From: a virus | Virus record (IMG/VR): IMGVR_UViG_3300008624_000035 | Location: 1-36,820 of that record | Strand: one strand, 5' to 3' | DNA length: 36,820 nucleotides | In this document: in pieces, positions 15,550 to 22,802 of the stretch | Position numbering within the stretch: the stretch's first letter is position 1 | Layout: the number at the start of each line of letters is the position of its first letter | The notes under the pieces: model-generated | Told to the model about the DNA's origin: nothing | The model's input: the letters and a program-made list of their open reading frames with translations, nothing else | Databases searched by the model: none | Position numbers and translations under genes: made by a program

Positions 15550-17136
15550 TCACTTAATAATCCATTTATATTGTTCATAAAGTTTTGCCGCCTCTGTCGT
15601 TTTTTTATCTAGGGCATTCTCTTGTTTGTACCCCTGTTGGCCCGAAATAGTCGTGTTCATCGTAGTGCGTGTCGTAATAATTGCATCTACGAACGCCTTC
15701 TGATAGTTTAAATCACGTGCATTAGTTTGAATAGCAGTGTCACGCACCCAACATGCAATTGCTAAAGCCATAATCAAATCATCATTATAACTCTTCATAG
15801 CTTGAGGCTTTCCATTTTTCCAAATAAAAGTTTTCATTTCATTAACCGTGCGGGATGAATACACTTTAATTAGTTTATTTCTTATAAACTCTTCTAATTT
15901 TGCAACTATTAAAGGTCGGGTCTTCTGTGTAGTAGAGAAGCCGGCAATCGTGTTAGTTTTATATTCAGCTTGATGTTGCTCAATATATTCATGCGTTGAC
16001 TTTATAGAATAATATATATTAGGATAACCGTATTCTACAAGTTTGTCAAGTACTGTATAGCCAATATTATTATTTTCTACTACCATCATCGCATTTCCAA
16101 ACTCTCGGCCGACTTGATTAAGCATGTTAGCAAATAAATCAGGAGTTAGTTTTCCTTGATATTCTCCGATGACTTCTAAGGTTTCTAATTTGACAATATG
16201 AAATGTAGAAAAATCGGCGCCATCGCCACGAGATACATCCACCACCATCAAATAATTACAGGTAGGATCAAATTCTTCCCAAATCCAAAAATTACGGTCA
16301 AATCCCGTGCGATGTTTGGGCTCTTTAACATTCGATAGCAGCCATTCCATACATTCGGGATCAATCACTGTTTCACCAGACGTGTTGAAATTACATTGTA
16401 ATTCTTGTGCAATCTGGCGCTTGGACATGTTTCTTGTTTCTTTAGTGTACCATTGTTCATCTCGATCTGGGTGGACATCCCACGGTAACGTCGTTAAATT
16501 AAAATTGTTTACTCCAGAATCTGCTTCGGTACAGGTCTTGTGAAACCAGTTTCCCACACCATTTGGGGTAGACAACGCAATACAACGCCCACCTGTGGAC
16601 AACGTCGGATATAGACCAGTCCATAATTCTTCTAAGCCTTCGATGTGGGCGGCCTCGTCGAGAACCAAAAGAGACAGTGCTTCGGAACGACCGGCATCGC
16701 CCGAAGTGGACGCGGCTTTAATAGAGGAACCATTGGACAACTCGAAAGATGTGCGGTTGTCAACGCTGATTGTTGCAATCTTTAGCCAGTCTGGTACATT
16801 GCGCATGATACCTTTAACCTTTTTGACGAGGTTGCCGGCGGTGGCGAACTTGGTTGCCATAACTAAAATGGCCTTATCGCGATGAAATAGCATCATCCAT
16901 ACGATATAGCCGGCTGTGATTGTAGAGATGCCAAGCTGACGTGCTTTAAGGATGACATTAAAGCGATAATCATTAAAGTCATTTAGGAGCGCATCTTGAA
17001 AATCATATGTATCAAATAAAATCAACCCATGCATTGGGTGAGAGATACGAGCATAGTTTGTGAGAAAGTAAGCTGGGTCTTTACCGCATTTCAGAATCTC
17101 GTTGACTTGCTGTTTCTTGTCTAATTGAAAACTCAT
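15550..17136 (-). CDS. 17: Terminase large subunit, T4 gp17-like
   Basis: A 528-residue packaging motor. The N-terminal ATPase has a Walker A of the terminase type at 64-72 (KARQLGIST), Walker B LLVLDE at 156-161 with the catalytic Glu at 161, and coupling motif ALSTPNG at 187-193. The C-terminal RNase H-fold nuclease carries metal-binding acids in YLMVVDVSRGDGADFSTFHI, MMVVENNN and YNDDLIMALAIA. It pumps DNA into the head through the portal encoded next. The ATG overlaps the preceding stop (ATGA). Size is a little below T4 gp17 (610). Confidence 0.96.
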   Translation of the reverse strand: MSFQLDKKQQVNEILKCGKDPAYFLTNYARISHPMHGLILFDTYDFQDALLNDFNDYRFNVILKARQLGISTITAGYIVWMMLFHRDKAILVMATKFATAGNLVKKVKGIMRNVPDWLKIATISVDNRTSFELSNGSSIKAASTSGDAGRSEALSLLVLDEAAHIEGLEELWTGLYPTLSTGGRCIALSTPNGVGNWFHKTCTEADSGVNNFNLTTLPWDVHPDRDEQWYTKETRNMSKRQIAQELQCNFNTSGETVIDPECMEWLLSNVKEPKHRTGFDRNFWIWEEFDPTCNYLMVVDVSRGDGADFSTFHIVKLETLEVIGEYQGKLTPDLFANMLNQVGREFGNAMMVVENNNIGYTVLDKLVEYGYPNIYYSIKSTHEYIEQHQAEYKTNTIAGFSTTQKTRPLIVAKLEEFIRNKLIKVYSSRTVNEMKTFIWKNGKPQAMKSYNDDLIMALAIACWVRDTAIQTNARDLNYQKAFVDAIITTRTTMNTTISGQQGYKQENALDKKTTEAAKLYEQYKWIIK

Positions 17137-17477
17137 TCATCATCTACGATTTCTATTTCTTCTTCGGCTTCGATATCATCATCGCTTACATCCGCAGTTA
17201 GATCAACATTAAGGCCTGCGGCCGTCATTACATCATGTAAGTCTGCGAGAACGCGGTTGGCTTTTCCTTCGAGATCTTCTCCATCATGTTCATAATCCAG
17301 TTCTCCGGGGTGCGTATGAGACTCGTCTCCCTTGTGCCCGGTATAATCTTCTTCTCCGGGTCGGGTGCGAGACTTTTCGTCCTTGCCCATACCCCAATCT
17401 TTATCGTGACCTTCAGTGGTTGCTCCCGCAACTTCTTCCATAATAATCTCTTTGAGTCGTGCAATCGAAATTTTCAT
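17133..17477 (-). CDS. Tagged acidic protein of unknown function (114 residues)
   Basis: Starts MKISIARLKEIIMEEVAG, a member of the shared N-terminal module group; IME or MEE followed by VAG would suit a gp21-type protease. The remainder is very acidic, with two similar stretches (EKSRTRPGEEDYTGHKGDES and SHTHPGELDYEHDGED) that look like an internal repeat with RPGE/HPGELDY units, and it ends in DDDIEAEEEIEIVDDE. It overlaps both neighbours by 4 bases. A position just before the large terminase could suggest a small terminase, but no DNA-binding motif is visible. More likely an internal head protein or an acidic core protein. Confidence 0.6.
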   Translation of the reverse strand: MKISIARLKEIIMEEVAGATTEGHDKDWGMGKDEKSRTRPGEEDYTGHKGDESHTHPGELDYEHDGEDLEGKANRVLADLHDVMTAAGLNVDLTADVSDDDIEAEEEIEIVDDE

Positions 17478-18028
17478 GATTCTTTCTTCCTCGTATCGTT
17501 ATCGGGGCGCGTGCCGCCTTTACCATTCCAGCCGCCTTGATCTAAAAAGGTCTTCCATTTGGCTTCCACAGGATTGGTGGAACCTCGATTATCATCATTC
17601 ATAGATTCGTCCAAGCCACCCACACGATAGTGCTTCTTCGCCACTACCCAGGTTCGTACCCGAGAAGAATTTTCCACGCGGATATCTACTTCACCCTCGG
17701 CCGTCAGGCTGACCGAATCGCCAGTAATCTTTTTGTATTCTTTCTTAAGCCATCCTGAAATGTCAGTGAGGCGCTGATCGATATCTTCCTCAAAGCCGCC
17801 GGCGATAACTTCTTTAAGTTGGATTTCTGATTGATAGCTAAGGCACATCATATTCCCATAAAACTTCACATTGAAGCCATCCATCACTCGTTGATCGATG
17901 AGGGCATTACCCTCTTCTCGGCGAAGAATACCGGGCTTATCAGGCTCGTAGTCTTCTCCTAACGCGCCATCATATGCATTAGCGGCGGCTTGTGCTAAGC
18001 CTTGTACGATTTCGTAAACTGTTGCCAT
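17474..18028 (-). CDS. Unknown packaging-module protein (184 residues)
   Basis: Globular in appearance, with a helical start (YEIVQGLAQAAANAYDGALGE), a beta-rich centre (VMDGFNVKFYGNMMCLSYQS) and helices ending KWLKKEYKKI-like (ISGWLKKEYKKITGDSVSL), then strands (EVDIRVENSSRVRTWVVAKK). The C-terminal tail has EAKWKTFLDQGGW, close to the TWRTFLNEGSF at the start of the 356-residue protein. It overlaps both neighbours (ATGA and TAATG). I do not recognise the family; such a protein two genes before the terminase may act in packaging or connector assembly. Confidence 0.6.
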   Translation of the reverse strand: MATVYEIVQGLAQAAANAYDGALGEDYEPDKPGILRREEGNALIDQRVMDGFNVKFYGNMMCLSYQSEIQLKEVIAGGFEEDIDQRLTDISGWLKKEYKKITGDSVSLTAEGEVDIRVENSSRVRTWVVAKKHYRVGGLDESMNDDNRGSTNPVEAKWKTFLDQGGWNGKGGTRPDNDTRKKES

Positions 18029-18417
18029 TATTTATTTCCTTTTTGTGGTCTCCAACCTTGTTCCCATCTTTCTTCTCTATCTTCTACATATTTAACATAG
18101 CATTTATGGCAGCAATCAAATTTTAGAAAACAAACATCATCCAGTACCTTTCGCGCTAGCGCAGAACACACAGAACAATGTTGTAAAGAATCTCTATTAA
18201 ATAGTTTCTTTGAAACCTTTATGCCATTTACATCTATTTTCTCTTGGAAGGTTTCATTCTTATCTGTTTTTTTATATAACTCTCGCATTTGTACAAGATA
18301 TTCTTTCTCTTTGGTCTCGTCCCAATTTGCGCGTGGGTTTTGAATTGCTTCTTTGCCATATTTTTGGGAAATAGCCTGCTCTATCGCAGCTAATTTATCG
18401 AAATCTTTATCACTCAT
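18028..18417 (-). CDS. Zinc-finger-like protein of unknown function
   Basis: With the ATG at 18417 the product is 129 residues starting MSDKDFDKLAAIEQA. A longer form from 18438 (MQPIGCL...) is possible but overlaps the upstream gene by 29 rather than 8 bases. The first half is helical and charged. The second half has HCSVCSALARK and FDCCHKCYVKYVEDREERWE, two CxxC pairs that probably bind one zinc ion. The C-terminus is basic. It could bind nucleic acid or a phage partner. Overlaps the next gene by TAATG, so it belongs to the packaging operon. Confidence 0.58.
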   Translation of the reverse strand: MSDKDFDKLAAIEQAISQKYGKEAIQNPRANWDETKEKEYLVQMRELYKKTDKNETFQEKIDVNGIKVSKKLFNRDSLQHCSVCSALARKVLDDVCFLKFDCCHKCYVKYVEDREERWEQGWRPQKGNK

Positions 18418-18829
18418 TAAACAGCCTATAGGCTGCATAGGTGCTTAAGATTCCTACTCCAACACCGCCGGCGGCCCACATCCAATTATTGCGGGGGGAT
18501 TGCTTCAAGAGAGTTCTTTGAAGGTGGTCAATCTCTTCATCCTTCTGGAAGATCAGAAGACTGCTTTCTTCATGTAGGGCGTTATACTGAATCTCCCAAT
18601 TGCGAAGTTCTAGCTCGTAGCTTGCAATTTCAACTGAAAGTTCATAGTCAATTCGTGCTTGGCATGCGAGATTGGCGGTGGACTGGCGCGCCATGATTTC
18701 AGACAACGCTGGCACATCAAAAAGCACACCCTCAAACGGGGCACACTGCTGGTGCCCTAGAAAGGTAAATTGTCCTGCGTCCTCGGCCTGGGCCGGGCCT
18801 GTTAACATTAATAATAGACTAAGGAACAT
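18410..18829 (-). CDS. Exported, membrane-anchored coiled-coil protein (lysis cassette candidate)
   Basis: A 139-residue protein. The first 15 residues (MFLSLLLMLTGPAQA) look like a signal peptide with an AQA cleavage site. A helical, heptad-like part follows (about 60-105, SYELELRNWEIQYNALHEES). A C-terminal hydrophobic segment (WMWAAGGVGVGILSTYAAY) would be a membrane anchor. It overlaps the spanin-like gene by 11 bases. Topology suggests a periplasmic coiled coil tied to the membrane, as for a spanin partner. However, no lipobox cysteine is present, so it is not a standard outer-membrane spanin lipoprotein. Function inferred from context. Confidence 0.55.
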   Translation of the reverse strand: MFLSLLLMLTGPAQAEDAGQFTFLGHQQCAPFEGVLFDVPALSEIMARQSTANLACQARIDYELSVEIASYELELRNWEIQYNALHEESSLLIFQKDEEIDHLQRTLLKQSPRNNWMWAAGGVGVGILSTYAAYRLFNE

Positions 18830-19205
18830 AATTAAATCCGTACATTAACATTATAGTCTCCGCTAGTTCTTCTGGGTCTTGAGAGAATTGTCTTCCGTAT
18901 TCTTCTCTACGGTTCTCGATCTCTTCGAGCAATTCTTCTTGGCTCTCTTGGTAATCTTGTTCTACTTGATCTAAGGTATCTTTGTAGACCTGTAGTGATT
19001 CTTCCATATCCGCCATTTGCTTCTTGTGGATCTCTTGCAGTCCAGCAATCTGAGCTTGCAGAGATTGTTCTGAAGCCTCGTATGCCGCTTGCATCTGCTT
19101 ATAGTCATAGCGCATTTTGCCCATCACTACGCCAGACAAAAGAACGATCAATACTCCTTTCCAATTCTTTACTAAGAACTGGATGATCAGTTGTTGTGGT
19201 GTCAC
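18819..19205 (-). CDS. Rz-like inner-membrane spanin candidate
   Basis: A 128-residue protein with one N-terminal membrane segment (about 15-30, GVLIVLLSGVVMG) and then a long periplasmic-type coiled coil (about 35-115, EASEQSLQAQIAGLQEIHKK onwards). This is the layout of inner-membrane spanins (Rz), which disrupt the outer membrane in the last step of lysis of Gram-negative hosts. It uses GTG at 19205, overlapping the holin-like gene stop (GTGA). No endolysin is near. A tail tape or structural role is less likely given the small membrane neighbours. Confidence 0.6.
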   Translation of the reverse strand: MTPQQLIIQFLVKNWKGVLIVLLSGVVMGKMRYDYKQMQAAYEASEQSLQAQIAGLQEIHKKQMADMEESLQVYKDTLDQVEQDYQESQEELLEEIENRREEYGRQFSQDPEELAETIMLMYGFNYVP

Positions 19206-19396
19206 TTGCGTCCCTTGAATCTCTCAACAATGTCGACGGCACCTTGGGTGCCAATGAAGACGGTACTAATAACTACCCAATCACCGCTCGTCAAATACCC
19301 GGTAAAGGCTAATGCAGACGCAGTTATCCATACCAATAACTTACGAGAAGTAAGCTTTAACAACCACGTATCTAAAAATCCTTTATGCTCAGCCAC
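19202..19396 (-). CDS. Two-helix membrane protein, holin candidate (64 residues)
   Basis: Has two hydrophobic helices (about 20-35, LLVWITASALAFTGYL, and 40-55, WVVISTVFIGTQGAVDI) with a charged start (MAEHKGFLDTWLLKLTSRK) and a basic end (ERFKGRK). Small size, two membrane helices and a basic C-terminus fit a class II-type holin. It sits immediately upstream of the spanin-like gene. Its ATG overlaps the previous stop. A role in timing lysis is inferred. Confidence 0.55.
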   Translation of the reverse strand: MAEHKGFLDTWLLKLTSRKLLVWITASALAFTGYLTSGDWVVISTVFIGTQGAVDIVERFKGRK

Positions 19397-19587
19397 TAGC
19401 TACTCCACAGCCACCAGCCTACTGCTAGTCCATCGAGCCAGACCAATCCGACCAATAACCACCAGCTTAAACGACTAATGCCATCTTTGACTTCGTGCCA
19501 TACTGACCATCCTAAATCCAGGGCAACGCTCCATACGTGACCTGCGGCTGTGACGGTGCTATTCCATAAGTTACTTAATACACTCAT
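19396..19587 (-). CDS. Tryptophan-rich small membrane protein (63 residues)
   Basis: Ten of 63 residues are tryptophan. An amphipathic first half (NLWNSTVTAAGHVWSVALDL) is followed by a hydrophobic segment (SWWLLVGLVWLDGLAVGWWL). It is directly upstream of the holin-like gene and overlaps it by one base. It may be a second holin, an antiholin or a membrane-active peptide. No family recognised. Confidence 0.55.
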   Translation of the reverse strand: MSVLSNLWNSTVTAAGHVWSVALDLGWSVWHEVKDGISRLSWWLLVGLVWLDGLAVGWWLWSS

Positions 19588-19588
19588 T

Positions 19589-20593
19589 TTATTTTCCTCT
19601 ATTTTGTGCTTTTATGCTTTTTACGCATTTCTCATATTTTTCTTTATCTTCTCTGCCGACAGAACTAGTGCATATGGCCCAAGGATTATTCTTTTCCTCT
19701 TCTTCCAAATAAGCTTCGAGTTCTTCTCTAATATACTGCTGTAGGTTTTCACTATATGTAGGCCGGTCATAGCCCTGCTCTTGGGCCCACTCGGCTGCCG
19801 GCGCCAATTGGCCGAGCATGTCTTCTAATTCACCTCCTAAAGATAGGAGTCGTTGTTCATCTGCATAAGGATCTTCGGCAGTTTTCAACATTGTTCGCAA
19901 TAAAGCTAGTAGCTCAGCATTAGGGCGTTTTCCTACGTTTTCAAAAAACTTAAATCTTTTTCGTTTCTTCGGGGGTTCTTCCATCGCCTGCGTGGGGGCG
20001 CCCATGGCATTGTGGTATAGTTGCCACGCCACTGCATCTATAGCTTGCTGATCAACATTTACATGAAACGAAGCCAAAAGTTCAATGGCCTTACTTCGAT
20101 ATTCACGAGGAGGCCGTTGTTGCGCTGGCTCAGAAGGCTCTTCAGGCCATTTTCCGGTGGCCCCTAAAACTGTATCGGACCTTAAAGCGTCAGGATCTTC
20201 CTCGGGCTCTTCAAAGTCCTCGGGCTCTTGTTGGTCCAATGTTTTATTAGGGTTTAGTTCCGACAATTCTTCCGCTTCAGAGACTTGTTCCGGAGGGGAT
20301 GGAACAGGAGAGAAGCGTCCGCCGCCGCGGCCGGCCACCTTCTGTGCGATCCCCAAAGAATATGGATCATGACCAGTTATCGCTGAAGTGAGGTAATCGA
20401 TACTCATATCGATACCCTCCAAATTGTCAATCACAGATGAGAGCAGCGCCTCAATTTTAGCAGTCGACATTCCCTCAGTTCGCTCTGTTAAAACTTGTGA
20501 AAGGTGGATGCGCAAATATGTCTCTAGAAGGACATTTTTCATTTCCTTCTCCACAGTTTCCATCAGTTTCTTTTTTGTAATCTTTATTGACAT
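19589..20593 (-). CDS. Tagged unknown protein (334 residues)
   Basis: Begins MSIKITKKKLMETVEKEMKN, an extended variant of the shared N-terminal module, followed by VLLETYLR. A helical region with TERTEGMSTAKIEALLSSVI precedes a Pro/Glu-rich linker (about 90-160, EQVSEAEELSELNPNKTLDQ) and a second helical domain (about 165-260) that includes AIELLASFHVNVDQQAIDAV and a basic KKRKRFKFFENVGKR patch. The C-terminal part is helical, with EENLQQYIREELEAYLEEEE-like acidic helix. No enzyme motif seen. The tag suggests import into the prohead. GAGGTTC ten bases upstream supports the ATG. Confidence 0.58.
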   Translation of the reverse strand: MSIKITKKKLMETVEKEMKNVLLETYLRIHLSQVLTERTEGMSTAKIEALLSSVIDNLEGIDMSIDYLTSAITGHDPYSLGIAQKVAGRGGGRFSPVPSPPEQVSEAEELSELNPNKTLDQQEPEDFEEPEEDPDALRSDTVLGATGKWPEEPSEPAQQRPPREYRSKAIELLASFHVNVDQQAIDAVAWQLYHNAMGAPTQAMEEPPKKRKRFKFFENVGKRPNAELLALLRTMLKTAEDPYADEQRLLSLGGELEDMLGQLAPAAEWAQEQGYDRPTYSENLQQYIREELEAYLEEEEKNNPWAICTSSVGREDKEKYEKCVKSIKAQNRGK

Positions 20594-20781
20594 TCTGGTT
20601 CGAACCTCACTGGTGGAGTTGGCTGTGTCGGAATATGAATTCCTTCGTTAACCACGCCTTCAATTTCATTCAATCTTTCTTGGGCTCGATGGTGCACACA
20701 GCACGCGTATGCCAAAGCAAGTAATGCCAGCCCTACAGCCAGCACGTCTACACTCCATAACCTTCGAAGCCTTTCTCTCAT
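20584..20781 (-). CDS. Single-span small membrane protein (65 residues)
   Basis: I take ATG at 20781 (MRERLRRLWSVDVLAVGLAL), which overlaps the stop of the preceding 44-residue gene by ATGA; a longer form from 20862 would fully overlap that gene in another frame. The product has a basic start, one hydrophobic segment (DVLAVGLALLALAYACCV) and a polar tail ending TPPVRFEPECQ. A periplasmic tail with Pro and Cys could suggest a small spanin or lipoprotein-like partner, but the Cys is not in a clear lipobox. Unknown function. Confidence 0.55.
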   Translation of the reverse strand: MRERLRRLWSVDVLAVGLALLALAYACCVHHRAQERLNEIEGVVNEGIHIPTQPTPPVRFEPECQ

Positions 20782-20912
20782 TGCAATCCTGCCCAGGTTA
20801 ATACTATAACTAGTCCGATGATTGTTCCAAACGCTACACCCGAGCCGATAATGTCGGTCCACTTAATGCCGCGCCAGTCGAGCCAGTGATTTAGTTTATT
20901 CCAAAGCTTCAT
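20778..20912 (-). CDS. Very small membrane protein (44 residues)
   Basis: A short gene: ATG at 20912, TGA at 20780-20778. It starts MKLWNKLNHWLDWRGIKWTD, with four of the first 18 residues Trp, then one hydrophobic segment IGSGVAFGTIIGLVIVLTWA. It is joined on both sides: TGATG with the preceding stop and ATGA with the next start. This tight coupling, the coherent membrane helix and lack of other coding use of the interval support a real gene. Function unknown; part of the run of small membrane proteins before the lysis cassette. Confidence 0.6.
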   Translation of the reverse strand: MKLWNKLNHWLDWRGIKWTDIIGSGVAFGTIIGLVIVLTWAGLQ

Positions 20913-21148
20913 CAATAGTCACCGCTTATAAGATCTTGCGCAGCCGCGGCAGCCGGGATTCCCTGGTACCATAAATCATACAGATTAACGTCGGTGGCCA
21001 ATTCGTCTGCCGATACATATTCGTCAGACAAGCTTTCAATATGTCCATTTACTTCCATCACCCATTCTGCAAACTCTCGAAGTCCACGATTCATATTCGT
21101 AATCTCCTCTTTGATGATCTGCATCAATTGGGACTTGGTTACTTTCAT
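20912..21148 (-). CDS. Tagged small protein of unknown function (78 residues)
   Basis: Starts MKVTKSQLMQIIKEEITNMN, one of the clearest examples of the shared N-terminal module. The following upstream paralogue at 21150-21494 has the same first 14 residues with a single change. The remaining 55 residues are acidic and different from all other members (FAEWVMEVNGHIESLSDEYV, ATDVNLYDLWYQGIPAAAAA). It ends on a TGATG junction. Tag plus unrelated cargo is consistent with a packaged head protein. Function unknown. Confidence 0.62.
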   Translation of the reverse strand: MKVTKSQLMQIIKEEITNMNRGLREFAEWVMEVNGHIESLSDEYVSADELATDVNLYDLWYQGIPAAAAAQDLISGDY

Positions 21149-21149
21149 C

Positions 21150-21494
21150 TTATTCTCCGACTTGTGTTACCAGCGGCTCATCGCCTGCTAAATCAGCAGC
21201 TAGTCTCAAAAAGTCCCCCATCGACATTTCTGCCAGGGCTGGTGCCTGCTCAGAAGCTACATTCTGGCGTACAAATTCTACAACGTCTTGCGCAAACTCT
21301 CGCGCAATTCCCACATCCATGTCTGCAATGGCTTGTGCTTCCGTATCTTTTTGAGAGGGATCTGGCTCACCAAACGTGCGGCGCCAATTGGCGTCGTAGC
21401 CGGCGTGGCGACCCCCTTGCCGATACGGCATTTCGTTTAAGCTAGATGTTTCTTCTTTAATAATCTGCATCAATTGGGATTTGGTGATTTTCAT
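21150..21494 (-). CDS. Tagged small protein of unknown function (114 residues)
   Basis: Begins MKITKSQLMQIIKEETSSLN. The DNA of this 5' end is also close to that of the downstream gene, so the tag may have spread by local duplication. The body is acidic-helical: DTEAQAIADMDVGIAREFAQ and DVVEFVRQNVASEQAPALAE, ending LAGDEPLVTQVGE. The ATG directly follows the stop of the 53-residue gene. GGAGGAG precedes it. No enzyme domain seen. Confidence 0.62.
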   Translation of the reverse strand: MKITKSQLMQIIKEETSSLNEMPYRQGGRHAGYDANWRRTFGEPDPSQKDTEAQAIADMDVGIAREFAQDVVEFVRQNVASEQAPALAEMSMGDFLRLAADLAGDEPLVTQVGE

Positions 21495-21656
21495 TTATAC
21501 TCCTCCCCACATGTGCCAGCCAGCGGCAAGTCCGATAGCCAAACACGTTACTTTCGTAACGGCGAGCAGGACATAATCTTCTAATGCGCCGTTAAGCAAA
21601 ACAAGCTGCTTCGTTCTTGCCCATGTATCTCGCGCTAAATCTCGTGGTGTACTCAT
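21495..21656 (-). CDS. Very small membrane protein (53 residues)
   Basis: ATG at 21656, TAA at 21497-21495. It begins MSTPRDLARDTWARTKQLVL and has one moderately hydrophobic segment (YVLLAVTKVTCLAIGLAAGW) near the C-terminus. It fills the gap between the tubulin-like gene (3 bases away) and the next tagged gene (stop and start adjoin as TAAATG). Such snug packing supports a real gene. Function unknown. Confidence 0.57.
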   Translation of the reverse strand: MSTPRDLARDTWARTKQLVLLNGALEDYVLLAVTKVTCLAIGLAAGWHMWGGV

Positions 21657-21659
21657 TTA

Positions 21660-22787
21660 TTATTTTCCTTTGGGTAGCCCATTCATACATAGTATGGCAA
21701 CGAGCCCAGGTACATTATCATTAATATAAACACCTGAAAAAAGTGTGTCTGTTCTGCCGCCAACATATCCAATCGCTGCATCCATGTGTTTGCTAATCTC
21801 TGGATCGTTTGCCATCTCAGACGACGCAATCAATAATAATGCGCCGGTTTGGGGCTTACCTTTGGGGGCGGGACACGGAGAACGCTTCATACAATTCTGA
21901 AGAATCGTAGCGCCTAGGTTTGGCGTAGCGGGATCTTTTACCATTGTCGATCCAATAAACATTCTTTGTGGGGTTCGCAAACATCTTTCTAGATCTTTGG
22001 TATCAAACGATTGAATCGGCGATTTATCGCTGGAGAGTTTGAGAATTTGAGTCATTAACTTTGCAAACGCCGTGTTGGCAGAAGGAAACAGATTCAGCAT
22101 CCCCACCTTTCCGCGCAACAATTTAACTTGGCGTTCGTTGTCCAAAACGATGTGAGTGTGCTGGGAAACATCATTAAGTAAAGCTAACGCATTCTTGCTA
22201 ATTGTTGGATTCAAGCATTCTTGTGCGGTCGGCCACGACGTAATGTATACTACCTCGCCTTCGGCTTGTACCGACTTAAGGTAGCGCTCAAAGACGCTGT
22301 GTAGAGAAGCGACGGCAGAACCAGTTCCACCGCCACCTCCAGCGCAAACGAACAGCCAGTCAACTTTGCCTAATTTTGTGCGGAGGGCATCTTCTACGAC
22401 TGTACTGTTTGCATCAAACACAGCTTTTCCTAAATTCACATCTTTTCCAATGCCATCGGCATCGGGAATCAAAACCACATGCTCATCACCCACAGCGTCA
22501 GGGATATCTTTAGCAGTGGTATTAACAAGCAGAGTCCTGTTGTAGCCAAGATCGAGAAAGGCTTTGGCCATCTTGCCCCCACCTCCACCTACGCCAACAA
22601 TGGCACAGTTCAGTGATGCGGGAACAGTGTTCTCCGGAAGCAAATTCTCGTGGGTTACTTCTTCATCGTCTCCATAGTGATCGACGAAATCAAAGTCGTC
22701 GAACTCACTAGTTTTAGGGGTTTCGAGAGCAGGCGGATTGGTTTCCGTTGCTGTCTCGGCAAAATCAAAATCGTCAGGGTTGTTCAT
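21660..22787 (-). CDS. Tubulin/FtsZ-family GTPase
   Basis: A 375-residue protein with FtsZ/tubulin motifs. After an acidic, probably disordered 55-residue start with two DDFDF repeats, the nucleotide domain has a T1 loop GVGGGGGKM at 65-73, the signature GGGGGTGS at 150-157 (tubulin T4 loop) and a T6-like HIVLDNERQ with N217. The C-terminal half ends in strands like those of FtsZ (GGRTDTLFSGVYIND, GLVAILCMNG). The T7 loop, which in FtsZ supplies catalytic Asp (NxDFAD), appears as NLFPSAN at 232-238 without the acids. Phage tubulins (PhuZ, TubZ) form filaments that place capsids or DNA; that role here is inferred. Confidence 0.85.
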   Translation of the reverse strand: MNNPDDFDFAETATETNPPALETPKTSEFDDFDFVDHYGDDEEVTHENLLPENTVPASLNCAIVGVGGGGGKMAKAFLDLGYNRTLLVNTTAKDIPDAVGDEHVVLIPDADGIGKDVNLGKAVFDANSTVVEDALRTKLGKVDWLFVCAGGGGGTGSAVASLHSVFERYLKSVQAEGEVVYITSWPTAQECLNPTISKNALALLNDVSQHTHIVLDNERQVKLLRGKVGMLNLFPSANTAFAKLMTQILKLSSDKSPIQSFDTKDLERCLRTPQRMFIGSTMVKDPATPNLGATILQNCMKRSPCPAPKGKPQTGALLLIASSEMANDPEISKHMDAAIGYVGGRTDTLFSGVYINDNVPGLVAILCMNGLPKGK

Positions 22788-22802
22788 TATAATCTCCGTT
22801 TA

